Positions 1-8,549 are shown, numbered from the stretch's first letter. The stretch: 64,000 bases of DNA from Clostridium felsineum DSM 794 (GCF_002006355.2 NZ_CP096980.1:3472001-3536000), one strand, 5' to 3'. The notes: a model not told the origin generated them from the letters alone. Made by a program: numbers and translations.

Positions 1-1245
1 TGGTACAATACCATTAGTTGGTATAGCAGAACATGGATTTTCTCTACAGTAAGTTCCTTCATATGCCACTGCTCTTATTTGCTTTATAACACTTAAAGGT
101 TTTGTAGCAACCAAACTACTAATTGGAACAAACTTCTTTTCTGTATTACTTATTAAATAGTATGCATCTTCTTTAGCATATACCTGAACCAAATCACCTT
201 TTGTAAGAGTTCCAACTGTATTTCCTGCTTCATGTGGAAATTCCTTTATATTAACACTATCTACATCCACCGCAAAATCCTGTAATAAGGGTTCAGATTT
301 TTCATTTAGTTTATTTGTAAATGCATTTGGGTATATATCTTGCAATTGTTTATTGTTGTTCATCCATTGTAAACCATCATTTCTTCCATTTACAAGATAG
401 TATCCATTTACATCACAATAAACAGGGCATGTACCAGTATATGGAACAGTTCCATTGCTTGGATCACAATCATCTGGATTTTCATAGCATTTTGCACCAT
501 CATAATCCATAACTCTTATTACTTTTTGAACGGATAATGGATTCTGTGCCTTTACATTTGATATTTTTACATATTGTGGATTGTTGTTATTTACAAGATA
601 CCACTCATTGCATTTGCCGTATACTTGAAGAGTATATCCTGACTCTCTTACTCCATTAGTTTCAGAATTATCATCTGGTAAGCTTTTAAATTCAGTATGT
701 CCTGTTGTAATCATATTTGCTATTATAGCAGGTTTTCCTTTTTGGTTAATGCAAAATTGATTAGGTTGTTTTAAATCTGTAGTTGTATTACCACTGCCAA
801 AGAACATTGCTGCTTCTGCTGCTCTTCTGTTCTTAAGACCATCTAAAGCTTTACCTCCAGCCATAACCCACATTTCAAAATCAGCTGTTATAGTATTTAC
901 GTCTCTTACTCCTGCACATATATTTCTATATAAAGTTGATTGATTTAATAATGCACTAACTCCTTCGTTGTAAGCAAAAGATACCAATGCATCAAATTGA
1001 TTCTGATTTAAGTTAACTCCCTTAGAAGTTAAATCATTTTTTATTGGTTGCGCATATTTGTTATTCAATAAGTCCTCCAACATTTGACTAGCCTGAGCCT
1101 GTGTTACATATGTTAAACCTGCAATTTCATCACCAGTCATACCATATCCTATTGTTTTTACACCTACACTATCATAATAAGGTGTTGCTGAAAATCCTTC
1201 CCATTGTTCTACGAAATTTACACATTGTTTTGAAACTAAAGCCAT
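1..1245 (-). CDS. GH24 (T4-type) lysozyme with SH3-like repeats, partial
   Basis: Peptidoglycan muramidase whose frame is still open at the left window edge, so the C-terminus is missing (415 codons visible). Residues 16, 25 and 31 form the T4-lysozyme triad with exact spacing: E16 in WEGF, eight residues, D25 in YYDSVG, five residues, T31 in KTIGYG. The catalytic domain covers about residues 1-160. The rest consists of beta-rich stretches of SH3-like character (for example around VNIKEFPHEAGNTVG), probably cell-wall binding, and they carry unusually many cysteines for a wall enzyme. No signal peptide is seen; the protein starts MALVSKQC directly after a good AAAGGAAG site. The start ATG is at 1245. 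Family placement is confident. Whether it is a phage-derived endolysin or an autolysin cannot be decided because the left context is missing. Confidence 0.88.
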   Translation of the reverse strand, partial: MALVSKQCVNFVEQWEGFSATPYYDSVGVKTIGYGMTGDEIAGLTYVTQAQASQMLEDLLNNKYAQPIKNDLTSKGVNLNQNQFDALVSFAYNEGVSALLNQSTLYRNICAGVRDVNTITADFEMWVMAGGKALDGLKNRRAAEAAMFFGSGNTTTDLKQPNQFCINQKGKPAIIANMITTGHTEFKSLPDDNSETNGVRESGYTLQVYGKCNEWYLVNNNNPQYVKISNVKAQNPLSVQKVIRVMDYDGAKCYENPDDCDPSNGTVPYTGTCPVYCDVNGYYLVNGRNDGLQWMNNNKQLQDIYPNAFTNKLNEKSEPLLQDFAVDVDSVNIKEFPHEAGNTVGTLTKGDLVQVYAKEDAYYLISNTEKKFVPISSLVATKPLSVIKQIRAVAYEGTYCRENPCSAIPTNGIVP

Positions 1246-1325
1246 ATTAATTACTTCCTTTCATTTTTGAATTTTTTATTTATTTGCTGCAATTACTACT
1301 GTTTCTGTCCCCCTTTTGTGTAATA

Positions 1326-1356
1326 AAAAAGAGCTTATTTAGTAAAAGCTCTTTTT
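1326..1356. terminator. Rho-independent hairpin upstream of the lysozyme gene
   Basis: An AAAAAGAGCTT / AAGCTCTTTTT stem with a 9-nt loop and T-runs on both sides. It lies between the VanZ-like gene and the lysozyme gene and probably backs up the terminator at 1377-1400. Confidence 0.6.
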
Positions 1357-1376
1357 AAATTTTTAGAAACAAAAAT

Positions 1377-1400
1377 AACCCCGAGAAAAATCTCAAGGTT
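1377..1400 (-). terminator. Terminator of the VanZ-like gene
   Basis: Read on the minus strand, AACCTTGAG pairs with CTCGGGGTT using two G-U pairs, and ATTTTTG follows. On the plus strand the same positions would be C-A mismatches, so the orientation is minus. Confidence 0.65.
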
Positions 1401-1501
1401 GTTTTTTAATTTCTAAACTTTTGACAATACCTATTATAGCACCTTTAAATAATATAGATGTAATTAATATCTTAGCTACTTATTATATTTAACTTATAAA
1501 A

Positions 1502-2107
1502 CTATTGAAGGAATAAAAATATGACTGGAATAACTAGATATAAATAGGGCTCTAGCCTACTAAGTAACATATCCTTAGAAGAACTTTCTACAGCTGACTT
1601 ATCAATAAATTTATGAAATATTTTTTTCATTATATTAAAAATAATAAAGCCTAAAACGTTGCCTATAGTATTCATTATTATATCATCTATATCTGTGGTT
1701 CTTGCAGTAGTAAACAATTGACTAAACTCAATAAAAAAAGTAAAAAATAATCCATATAAAAATATATTTTTAAACTTTTGATATTTTGTCCACATTATTG
1801 GAATCAGAAATCCAAAGGGCATAAATAATATAATATTAAGTATGTTTGATATATCTAGTCCATCTTTTAAAGGTATTAAATTTAAATGTGGATTAAATAT
1901 TCTCTCATGCTCAATTAAATGAACCTTCCATTCATATACAGAGGGTATTCCCACTAGAATTAAACAAGCTACAATATAAATCAAGAAAAAATATCCTACA
2001 AAATAATGCTGCCAGCCTCTCTTATTATTCTTCTTTAAAACAATATTTAATGCTGTTATTAAAATGAATATTAATACTGTCATAATCAGACTTATTTTAA
2101 AGTCCAT
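1502..2107 (-). CDS. VanZ-like family membrane protein
   Basis: A 201-residue protein with about five hydrophobic segments. The segment from roughly residue 85 to 160 has the VanZ-like signature: NIILFMPFGFLIP, then EFSQLFTTARTTDIDDIIMN and a GNVLGF turn. The family is named after the teicoplanin-resistance accessory VanZ, but most clostridial members are housekeeping or unassigned membrane proteins, and no vancomycin-resistance genes are nearby. The start ATG at 2107 follows AAGGTG. It appears to be a single-gene unit closed by the hairpins at 1326-1400. Function is unknown beyond the family. Confidence 0.8.
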   Translation of the reverse strand: MDFKISLIMTVLIFILITALNIVLKKNNKRGWQHYFVGYFFLIYIVACLILVGIPSVYEWKVHLIEHERIFNPHLNLIPLKDGLDISNILNIILFMPFGFLIPIMWTKYQKFKNIFLYGLFFTFFIEFSQLFTTARTTDIDDIIMNTIGNVLGFIIFNIMKKIFHKFIDKSAVESSSKDMLLSRLEPYLYLVIPVIFLFLQ

Positions 2108-2269
2108 GTTTTCACCTTCTTTTTACTCATTATACAATTTTATCATATTTTTATATGTATGAAAATATTTCTAATTTGTATATTGAAGAAGGTTGCAAAT
2201 TCAAACTTATAAGGGTAAATGCGCGCCATTTTGATATTAATTGAAAATATAATTAATATTGTACATAAC

Positions 2270-2309
2270 AAAAAACCTATGCTAACAAGCGTTAAAGCAT
2301 AGGTTTTTT
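2270..2309. terminator. Terminator of the DhuI/DhuD-like operon
   Basis: AAAAAACCTATGCT pairs with AGCATAGGTTTTTT around a 12-nt loop, with T-runs on both strands. It lies 50 bases past the stop of the isomerase gene. Confidence 0.8.
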
Positions 2310-2358
2310 ATTAAGAATCTATAGCATAAATTCTCTATAGTATTCTATTATTTATATA

Positions 2359-3000
2359 TTATTTGCCTACTACACTTTCAACAAATTCTTTCATCTTATC
2401 GCATTTGCAATTAGCATAGAATAATTCCTTGAATTTTTCTCCGCTTATAGCACCTTTTAATAAATCTTGATCTATTGATTTTAAAACTGTTATGATATCT
2501 TTGAATGCTACTTTTCTAACTTCATCTAATATCTTCTTATTTCTTTGTTCTGGAACAACTCTTTCCTTAGGATATCCTTGTCCGCTTTCTCCCTCAAACA
2601 ATTTCTCAAAGATATACTCTAAGTTTAATTCTCCACCCCAGCCAAATCCTTTAGCAAAAGGTAGTGCAATTGCATTTCCATCATTGATTTGTGCAAACAT
2701 AAATGCATCAGAAGGATCTTCTACATGTCCACAAATAACTCCTGGAAAAGAATTTAAAGCAAGCATAGCGCCTTCCCCTGTGCCACAACCTGTTATTACA
2801 TAATCAGCTGCTCCTGAATTTAAAAGGATAGCTGCTAAAATACCATTTTGAACGTAAGTTAATTGAGCTTTGTCGTCTCCAGTATACATTCCGTAGTTAA
2901 CTACTTCATGTCCTTTTGGTTCTACTACTTTCTTTAAAGTTTCAAATATAAGCTCATTTTTTGCTGCTTGACTGTTTTCATTTATTAAAGCTATTTTCAT
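2359..3000 (-). CDS. RpiB/LacA/LacB-family sugar isomerase (DhuI/KduI-type candidate)
   Basis: A 213-residue aldose-ketose isomerase of the RpiB fold. The active-site Cys is C72 in ITGCGTGEGAML, and the N-terminal MKIALINENS strand is typical. The protein is longer than ordinary RpiB (about 145-150) because of a C-terminal extension of about 70 residues (EGESGQGYPKERVV onward). In streptococci an RpiB-fold isomerase named DhuI works with an SDR dehydrogenase, DhuD, on the 4-deoxy-hexosulose-uronate released by polysaccharide lyases. Here the gene follows an SDR of that kind by 31 bases, so the same role is inferred: isomerisation of an unsaturated uronate derivative from pectin or glycosaminoglycans. 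Start ATG 3000 has AGGGGGAA upstream. A pentose-phosphate isomerase role is less likely given the extension and the partner. Confidence 0.75.
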   Translation of the reverse strand: MKIALINENSQAAKNELIFETLKKVVEPKGHEVVNYGMYTGDDKAQLTYVQNGILAAILLNSGAADYVITGCGTGEGAMLALNSFPGVICGHVEDPSDAFMFAQINDGNAIALPFAKGFGWGGELNLEYIFEKLFEGESGQGYPKERVVPEQRNKKILDEVRKVAFKDIITVLKSIDQDLLKGAISGEKFKELFYANCKCDKMKEFVESVVGK

Positions 3001-3031
3001 CTTAAATTTCCCCCTACAAATAAATTATCTA

Positions 3032-3835
3032 TTATTGTGGTTGCTTTCCAATATAAGCTAATATTCCACCATCAACATATACAACATGACCATTTACAAA
3101 GTTTGAAGCATCAGAAGCTAAGAATACAGCTGGTCCCATTAAATCTTCTGGTGTTCCCCAACGAGCTGCTGGTGTCTTCGCAACTATAAATTGATCAAAT
3201 GGATGTCTTGAACCATCTGCTTGTTTTTCTCTAAGTGGTGCTGTTTGTGGAGTAGCTATATATCCAGGTCCTATACCGTTACATTGGATATTGTGCTCAC
3301 CATACTCAGAACATATATTTCTTGTTAACATCTTAAGTCCACCTTTTGCAGCGGCATAAGCTGAAACTGTTTCTCTTCCAAGTTCACTCATCATAGAGCA
3401 TATGTTAATTATTTTTCCGTGACCCTTTTTAATCATTCCAGGTATTACAGCTTTAGATACTATAAATGGAGCATTTAAGTCAACATCTATAACCTTTCTA
3501 AAGTCTTCTGCTTTCATTTCAAGCATTGGAATACGTTTAATTATTCCTGCATTGTTTACAAGAATATCTATTACTCCAACTTCTTCTTCTACTTTTTTAA
3601 CAAAGGCATTTACTTGTTCTTCATCTGTAACATCGCATACATAACCATGTGCCTTTATTCCTTCTGCTTCATAAGCTTTTAGTCCTTTATTAACTAAATC
3701 TTGATTAATATCATTAAATACTATTGTAGCTCCTGCTGATGCATAAGACTTTGCAATAGCAAATCCAATACCATATGATGCACCTGTTACTAATGCAATT
3801 TTACCTTCCAATGAAAAATCCTTGAGTATATCCAT
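3032..3835 (-). CDS. SDR oxidoreductase, KduD/DhuD or gluconate 5-dehydrogenase type
   Basis: A 267-residue classical short-chain dehydrogenase. The NAD(P) motif TGASYGIG lies at residues 17-24, NNAG at 94-97, and the catalytic pair is Y160 and K164 in SAYAAAKGG. Asp and Asn in VFNDIN after beta-2 favour NAD(H). The C-terminal NGHVVYVDGG motif is standard. It is the first gene of a two-gene operon with the RpiB-family isomerase and starts at 3835 behind AAGGAGGAAG. It probably reduces or oxidises a 2-keto-3-deoxy- or 5-keto-gluconate intermediate in uronate breakdown. The closest family names are IdnO (gluconate 5-dehydrogenase), KduD and DhuD; sequence alone does not separate them. The divergent AraC gene at 3975 is the obvious regulator candidate. 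Confidence 0.8.
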   Translation of the reverse strand: MDILKDFSLEGKIALVTGASYGIGFAIAKSYASAGATIVFNDINQDLVNKGLKAYEAEGIKAHGYVCDVTDEEQVNAFVKKVEEEVGVIDILVNNAGIIKRIPMLEMKAEDFRKVIDVDLNAPFIVSKAVIPGMIKKGHGKIINICSMMSELGRETVSAYAAAKGGLKMLTRNICSEYGEHNIQCNGIGPGYIATPQTAPLREKQADGSRHPFDQFIVAKTPAARWGTPEDLMGPAVFLASDASNFVNGHVVYVDGGILAYIGKQPQ

Positions 3836-3927
3836 GAAATTCTTCCTCCTTGAATGATAATAATTTTTTACAATATTAATTATACTATTATACTTTCACT
3901 ATTTCTTGTTATATTTTTTTTAAAATG

Positions 3928-3955
3928 TTGCAAATTTTGAAGTAAAGCTTATAAT
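3928..3955 (+). promoter_or_regulatory. Promoter of the AraC regulator at 3975
   Basis: TTGCAA at 3928-3933, a 16-base spacer and TATAAT at 3950-3955, giving a very short leader before the GGAGG site. Confidence 0.6.
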
Positions 3956-3974
3956 AAAAATTGGAGGTGACTTA

Positions 3975-4829
3975 ATGAAACAATTTGAATCTTGCAAAGA
4001 ATCCGTTAAGGATTGTATAAAAAATAAATACTTTTCAATAGCACATCTGCATAGTGAAGAAGAAACTATGGCAATACACATACATGATTGTTATGAAATT
4101 TACTACTCTATTTCTGGTGCAAATCAATTTTTAATAGACAATAAGCTTTATGACGTTGATCCTGGAGATTTATTCGTTATAAATGAATTTGAAAGTCACT
4201 ATGTTTCTCAAATAAATAATGCTACTCATGAAAGAATAGTACTTTCTATTCATCCTGACTTCTTAAAAACTTTGTCTTCTGAAAAAACAGATTTAAATTA
4301 CTGTTTTAGACACCGAAGTCATGATTTTAGTCATAAAACTTCTCTTAATAAAGAACAACAAAATAGATTTATATACTTTATAAATAAAATTATAGGTACT
4401 AGTGGTTTTGGTGCTGATATGATTGAATACTCAAGCTTTGTAGAGCTTATGGTATTTTTGACTAGCCTTTTTATAAATAAAGGTGATTCTACATCAATAG
4501 TTTATAAATACAATAATCAAATTCAAGAAATCATAAAATACATAAATGATAATGTTACAAAGGATATTACTGTAAAACACCTAGCGGAGCACTTTTTTTT
4601 AAGTGAATCTTATATATGTAGAATTTTTAAATTATCCACTGGGACAACCATAAATAAATATATTATTGCCAGAAGAATATCTATGGCAAAGGCCCTTTTG
4701 TCTAATGGCTCTAGTATTAATGATGTCTATATAAATTGCGGTTTTAATGACTACAGTAACTTTTTAAAATCCTTTAAGAAGGCTGTTGGAGTATCTCCGA
4801 AAAAATATTCCACCTTTAGTACTTCATAA
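3975..4829 (+). CDS. AraC-family transcriptional regulator (cupin plus HTH)
   Basis: A 284-residue one-component regulator. The N-terminal half is a sugar-binding cupin with HIHDCYEIYYSISG and a YDVDPGDLFVINEFE strand (about residues 30-100). The C-terminal two-HTH module starts near residue 180 (IQEIIKYINDNVTKDITVKHLAEH), with a second helix pair ending in CGFNDYSNFLKSFKKAVGVSPKKY. Start ATG 3975 follows TTGGAGG. It is divergent from the DhuD/DhuI-like operon with 139 bases between the start codons, so regulation of that operon is the natural inference. The ligand is unknown. Confidence 0.88.
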   Translation: MKQFESCKESVKDCIKNKYFSIAHLHSEEETMAIHIHDCYEIYYSISGANQFLIDNKLYDVDPGDLFVINEFESHYVSQINNATHERIVLSIHPDFLKTLSSEKTDLNYCFRHRSHDFSHKTSLNKEQQNRFIYFINKIIGTSGFGADMIEYSSFVELMVFLTSLFINKGDSTSIVYKYNNQIQEIIKYINDNVTKDITVKHLAEHFFLSESYICRIFKLSTGTTINKYIIARRISMAKALLSNGSSINDVYINCGFNDYSNFLKSFKKAVGVSPKKYSTFSTS

Positions 4830-4863
4830 ATTTATTTTTTCAATGTTAATTTTAAATACACAT

Positions 4864-4887
4864 AGGGCTGTTAAAATTAACCGCCCT
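4864..4887. terminator. Convergent terminator between AraC and GNAT genes
   Basis: AGGGC and GTTAA pair with TTAAC and GCCCT with a one-base mismatch; TTAATTCTT follows on the plus strand. It serves two genes that converge here. Confidence 0.5.
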
Positions 4888-4914
4888 TAATTCTTCAATA
4901 ATTAATTATCTATA

Positions 4915-5403
4915 TCAAAACTCTAAAATCATATTATACCATTTAGCTCCACCATGTACAGATTGTGATATGCCTACATTTATGTACCCAAACTTTTCAT
5001 AATAGTGAATTAGTTTTTCTTTACAGTCTAAAATTACGCCTTTGCGTCCTTCTAGCTTTGATACTTCTATCATATGCTGCATTAACTTACTAGCAATTCC
5101 TTTATTACGATACTCTGGTAATACATCTAGACCAAAAATAGTCTGATACTTTCCATCTGGCACATGTAGTGAAGCATTTTCATATAGCTTATCATATATA
5201 GCTGTTTCATTTATTATGCACCCATTAACAAATCCAACTATTTTACCCTCATTTTCTGCTACAAAGAACTTTTTTGAAAATGTATTAATTCTTTGTTCAA
5301 AAGATTTTTTTGTAGCAGCTTCTGACTTTGGAAAACATCTCAATTCAACTTCTGTTACAGCTTCTAGGTCTTCTATAGATACTTCCCTAATTTTAATATC
5401 CAT
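4915..5403 (-). CDS. GNAT-family N-acetyltransferase
   Basis: A 162-residue acetyl-CoA-dependent acetyltransferase. Motif A is visible as GLDVLPEYRNKGIASKLMQHMIEVSK (about residues 91-116), with the R/Q-x-x-G-x-G/A loop as RNKGIA. Motif B is seen near GVILDCKEKLIHYYEKFGY. The KFFVAENEGKIVGFVNG strand precedes motif A. Start ATG 5403 has GAAAGGGG upstream. It stands alone between two terminator regions. Substrate is not predictable; small-molecule or protein N-acetylation are both possible. Confidence 0.8.
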   Translation of the reverse strand: MDIKIREVSIEDLEAVTEVELRCFPKSEAATKKSFEQRINTFSKKFFVAENEGKIVGFVNGCIINETAIYDKLYENASLHVPDGKYQTIFGLDVLPEYRNKGIASKLMQHMIEVSKLEGRKGVILDCKEKLIHYYEKFGYINVGISQSVHGGAKWYNMILEF

Positions 5404-5517
5404 TACTATAATCCCCTTTCAATAAACTATTAATGATTTTGTTATGCTTAATTTTATACTATTGAAATAATATTTTTCAAATGAAATTTTCACTTATTTA
5501 GAATTAAAAAATAGTAA

Positions 5518-5547
5518 AAGCTAGGCACCAAATAAAGTACCTAGCTT
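5518..5547 (-). terminator. Terminator of the transaldolase/cupin/isomerase operon
   Basis: On the minus strand AAGCTAGGTAC pairs with GTGCCTAGCTT over 11 pairs (one G-U), followed by TTACTATTTTTT. Confidence 0.8.
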
Positions 5548-5571
5548 ACCTACTAATTTATTTTAACAGTA

Positions 5572-7044
5572 TCATTCAAAAGGATTTTCTGTTTTATAAA
5601 GCATTCCCTTAGGTCTATTAAAGCCAACTTCTTTAACTCCCAAATATCTAAACAAGTTGTACATAGCTTTTCCAAAGTGTCCAAATGCAACTGCTCCATG
5701 GTGTGGAAATCTATTTTCAACTAATACATGACGATAAAATCTTCCCATTTCAGGAATTGCAAACACTCCAATTGACCCAAAGGAGCGTGTTGCAACTGGT
5801 AAAACTTCTCCTTCTGCTACATATGCTGTTAATTCTGAATTTGCATTGCTTTGTAATCTAAAGAAGGTAATATCACCTGGAACTATGTCCCCTTCAATTG
5901 TTCCCCTTGTTATATTTGGTTCTTGATTTGGCTCTAATGCCCTTGCCATAATCTTTTGATTTCTCATAGTAGGTTTTTGTAGTTTACATGCTGCTGTATT
6001 ACCACAATGGAAGCCCATGAAAGTATCTTTTAAAGTATACTTAAACTTATCTTTAATATCTTTTTCATACATATCCTTTGGTACTGTGTTATTTATATCA
6101 AGTAATGTTACAACATCTTCACTTACACAAGTTCCAATGTACTCACTTAAAGCTCCATATATATCAACCTCACAAGATACTGGAATACCTCTAGCAGTTA
6201 ATCTACTGTTTACATAACAAGGAACACATCCAAATTGTGTTTGGAAGGCTGGCCAACATTTATTAGCAAATACTACATATTCTCTTGAACCTTTATGTGC
6301 TTCTGCCCAATCCAATAATGTAAGTTCATATTGTGCAAGCTTTGGCAAAATTCCTGGCATTTTGTTGCCTTCACCTAGTTCTTTCTCCATGTCTTTTACT
6401 ACTTCTGGTATTCTTGCATCATTTTCATGCTCATTAAAAGAAGCAAACAAATCAAGCTCTGAGTTTTCTTCTATTTCAACACCTAAGTTATATAATTGCT
6501 TTATTGGTGCATTACAAGCTAAGAAGTCTTGGGGCCTTGGACCAAATGAAATAATTTTTAGGTTTTTAAGTCCAAGTAAAGCTTTAGCTACTGGAACGAA
6601 GTCAGAAATCATATCTGAAACTTCTTTAGCATCTCCTACTGGATACTCTGGAATGTAAGCTTTTATATTACGAAGTGCTAAATTGTAACTTGCATTTAAC
6701 ATTCCACAATATGCATCTCCACGTCCATCAGATAAGTTATCTCCACTTTCTTCTGATGCGGCTGCAAACATTACTGGTCCATCAAATTCCTTAGCAATTA
6801 ACGTTTCTGAACTTTCAGGTCCAAAATTTCCAAGATATACAACAAGTGCATTTACTCCAGCTTCTTTAACCTCAGCTACAGCTTTTTTCATATCTATTTC
6901 ATTTTCTACAGTTGTTAAACATTCGAAAATTTCTCCTTCATATGCTTCAACTACTGCTTTTCTTCTATTAGCTGATAACTCCATTGGAAAACAGTCTCTG
7001 CTTACTGCAATGATTCCTAATTTTATTTTTGGTATATTATTCAT
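5572..7044 (-). CDS. L-fucose isomerase-family ketol-isomerase (FucI-like)
   Basis: A 490-residue protein resembling the L-fucose/L-arabinose isomerase family: an N-terminal Rossmann-like domain (PKIKLGIIAVSRDCFP, then ALVVYLGNFGPE) and a C-terminal catalytic part with GFHCGNTAACKL and RFPHHGAVAFGHFGKA, where the conserved histidines are candidate metal ligands. These Mn-dependent enzymes interconvert free aldoses and ketoses (L-fucose, D-arabinose, L-rhamnose-type sugars). The frame is open to 7059, but a GGGGGAA site sits inside that extension, 6-8 bases before the ATG at 7044, which is therefore the preferred start. It is the last gene of the operon after transaldolase and the DUF4867-like gene. 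No matching kinase or phosphate aldolase is present, so the true substrate is open. Confidence 0.75.
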   Translation of the reverse strand: MNNIPKIKLGIIAVSRDCFPMELSANRRKAVVEAYEGEIFECLTTVENEIDMKKAVAEVKEAGVNALVVYLGNFGPESSETLIAKEFDGPVMFAAASEESGDNLSDGRGDAYCGMLNASYNLALRNIKAYIPEYPVGDAKEVSDMISDFVPVAKALLGLKNLKIISFGPRPQDFLACNAPIKQLYNLGVEIEENSELDLFASFNEHENDARIPEVVKDMEKELGEGNKMPGILPKLAQYELTLLDWAEAHKGSREYVVFANKCWPAFQTQFGCVPCYVNSRLTARGIPVSCEVDIYGALSEYIGTCVSEDVVTLLDINNTVPKDMYEKDIKDKFKYTLKDTFMGFHCGNTAACKLQKPTMRNQKIMARALEPNQEPNITRGTIEGDIVPGDITFFRLQSNANSELTAYVAEGEVLPVATRSFGSIGVFAIPEMGRFYRHVLVENRFPHHGAVAFGHFGKAMYNLFRYLGVKEVGFNRPKGMLYKTENPFE

Positions 7045-7071
7045 TTTTAATTCCCCCATATAATTATAATT

Positions 7072-7695
7072 TTATTTTACTGAAATATTTTCTCCTACTA
7101 AGCCTATAAATGCTCCATCTTTGTCTAGTCCAGAATCTTTATGTGCAATTAACCATTTATTTTTAGCAAAGAGAAGTGCATCTTCTTCTACCTTTTCAAA
7201 TTTATTTTCTAAAGATAGATTTGTATCCTTTGGTAAAACTACAACACATCTAAATCCATCTTCTTTACAATTACAAGGCGCATAGTGAAGTGTTGTTGCA
7301 TAAACTTCAATTATAGTGCCAGCTGGAACCTTAAAGGCTTCAATTTTAGAGGTATCATAAGAATAATCATCCTCTATATCCTTCTCTAGACCTAAAAGAA
7401 GTATAAGATCTGTCACTGCTATATTTATTTCAGAAGAGCGGTGGTACTCAACTGCATTTAACAAATAGTTGTTACCATTACAATATCCTATTTGTATTGG
7501 AAGTTCACCATACTCTCTGTCTCTTAAATCCTTTGCAATTTTTAAGTCTTCGAGCTCTTTAATTGATGGTTCATATATTACATCACCCGGTAGAGGTGTA
7601 TTTTTCATTTTCTCTATTATTTCAGAGCAATCGTAATTTTTTAGAATCCTACCATATTTTTTAAATTCCTTATCCATAACAGTTCTAATTGTCAT
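7072..7695 (-). CDS. DUF4867-like cupin-type protein
   Basis: A 207-residue soluble protein with a beta-rich central part: NYLLNAVEYHRSSEINIAVTDLILLLG, then FKVPAGTIIEVYATTLHYAPCNCK, which looks like a cupin/double-stranded beta-helix half with His and Cys candidates for metal binding. From memory it resembles the DUF4867 family, which has no firmly established function known to me. The longest frame starts at 7737 and would overlap the transaldolase stop, but GGGGAG precedes the ATG at 7695, which is chosen. It sits between a transaldolase and a sugar isomerase in one operon, so an isomerase, epimerase or mutarotase role on the same sugar is a reasonable guess. Confidence 0.65.
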   Translation of the reverse strand: MTIRTVMDKEFKKYGRILKNYDCSEIIEKMKNTPLPGDVIYEPSIKELEDLKIAKDLRDREYGELPIQIGYCNGNNYLLNAVEYHRSSEINIAVTDLILLLGLEKDIEDDYSYDTSKIEAFKVPAGTIIEVYATTLHYAPCNCKEDGFRCVVVLPKDTNLSLENKFEKVEEDALLFAKNKWLIAHKDSGLDKDGAFIGLVGENISVK

Positions 7696-7726
7696 ATCCT
7701 TCACTCCCCACTTAAATTTAATTAAC

Positions 7727-8374
7727 CTATTTTCCAAATGCTTCTTGCCAATCTTTTTTGAATTTTTGTAGTCCTTCTTTTGTTAATGGATGATTTAGCA
7801 TTTGCATAACTATTTTATAAGGCACTGTTGCTATATTAGCTCCTGCCTTTGCTGCTTCAATTACATGAATTGGAGTTCTTATGCTTGCTGCTATTATTTC
7901 TGTCTCTATTCCATGTATTTCAAAGATTTCAGCAATATCACGAACTAAATCCATGCCAACCATTGATATGTCATCTATTCTCCCTAAAAATGGACTTACA
8001 TAAGTTGCACCTGCATTTGCAGCAAGTAAAGCTTGTGCTGCTGAAAATATTAAAGTTACATTTGTTCTAATTCCTTCTTTTTTAAGAACCTTAACAGCCT
8101 TAAGACCTTCCTTTGTCATTGGAATTTTTACAATCATATTTTTATGAATTGCTGCTATTTCGCGTCCTTCCTTTATCATGCCTTCGGAATCTTCACTAAC
8201 AACTTCACCGCTTATAGGTCCATCAACTATTTCTGTAATTTCTTTTATAACCTCTTTAAAATCTCTTCCTTCTTTAGCTATCAAGGATGGATTTGTTGTA
8301 ACTCCACATATTACCCCCATTTCATTTGCTTCTCTAATATGATCTACGTTTGCTGTGTCTAAAAAAAATTTCAT
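7727..8374 (-). CDS. Transaldolase, fructose-6-phosphate aldolase (FSA/TalC) type
   Basis: A 215-residue class I aldolase/transaldolase of the small subfamily. The Schiff-base lysine is K83 in MIVKIPMT; FFLDTANVDHIREA and GVTTNPSLIAKEGRDF are classic N-terminal signatures, and YVSPFLGRIDD and SIRTPIHVIEAA follow. These enzymes transfer or release a dihydroxyacetone unit from ketoses of fructose-like stereochemistry. The start is placed at ATG 8374 because AAGGGAG lies nine bases before it; the longer frame start at 8383 would abut the site. It is the first gene of the operon with the DUF4867-like protein and the FucI-like isomerase, transcribed from a strong promoter at 8521-8549. Confidence 0.88.
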   Translation of the reverse strand: MKFFLDTANVDHIREANEMGVICGVTTNPSLIAKEGRDFKEVIKEITEIVDGPISGEVVSEDSEGMIKEGREIAAIHKNMIVKIPMTKEGLKAVKVLKKEGIRTNVTLIFSAAQALLAANAGATYVSPFLGRIDDISMVGMDLVRDIAEIFEIHGIETEIIAASIRTPIHVIEAAKAGANIATVPYKIVMQMLNHPLTKEGLQKFKKDWQEAFGK

Positions 8375-8520
8375 TCTTACCATCTCCCTTAACCTTTCAC
8401 AAATATGTTTATAAAACAGCTTTAATAAGCTTGTAAATCACTGGGCATTTCCTTGTAAAAACTTATTTAAGTATCCAATATACTTTTTAAACTACTTTTT
8501 AAATGTCCTTTAATAAGTCT

Positions 8521-8549
8521 ATTTTACTGCCCTTTCCATATATAGTCAA
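8521..8549 (-). promoter_or_regulatory. Promoter of the transaldolase operon
   Basis: On the minus strand TTGACT (8544-8549), a 17-base spacer and TAAAAT (8521-8526), close to the sigma-A consensus. The predicted leader is about 140 bases; no known riboswitch fold was recognised in it. Confidence 0.75.

Noticed and set aside
1502..2107. Vancomycin/teicoplanin resistance gene
   Set aside because: VanZ-like domain proteins are common in Firmicutes without resistance, and no van ligase or dehydrogenase genes accompany it.
5572..8374. Assigning the isomerase and transaldolase to L-rhamnose breakdown
   Set aside because: L-rhamnulose has the opposite C3/C4 configuration to that accepted by ordinary transaldolases, and no rhamnulokinase or RhaD is present, so the sugar was left open.
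8384..8520. Riboswitch in the transaldolase leader
   Set aside because: The roughly 140-base leader shows no recognisable conserved riboswitch core or terminator/antiterminator pair.
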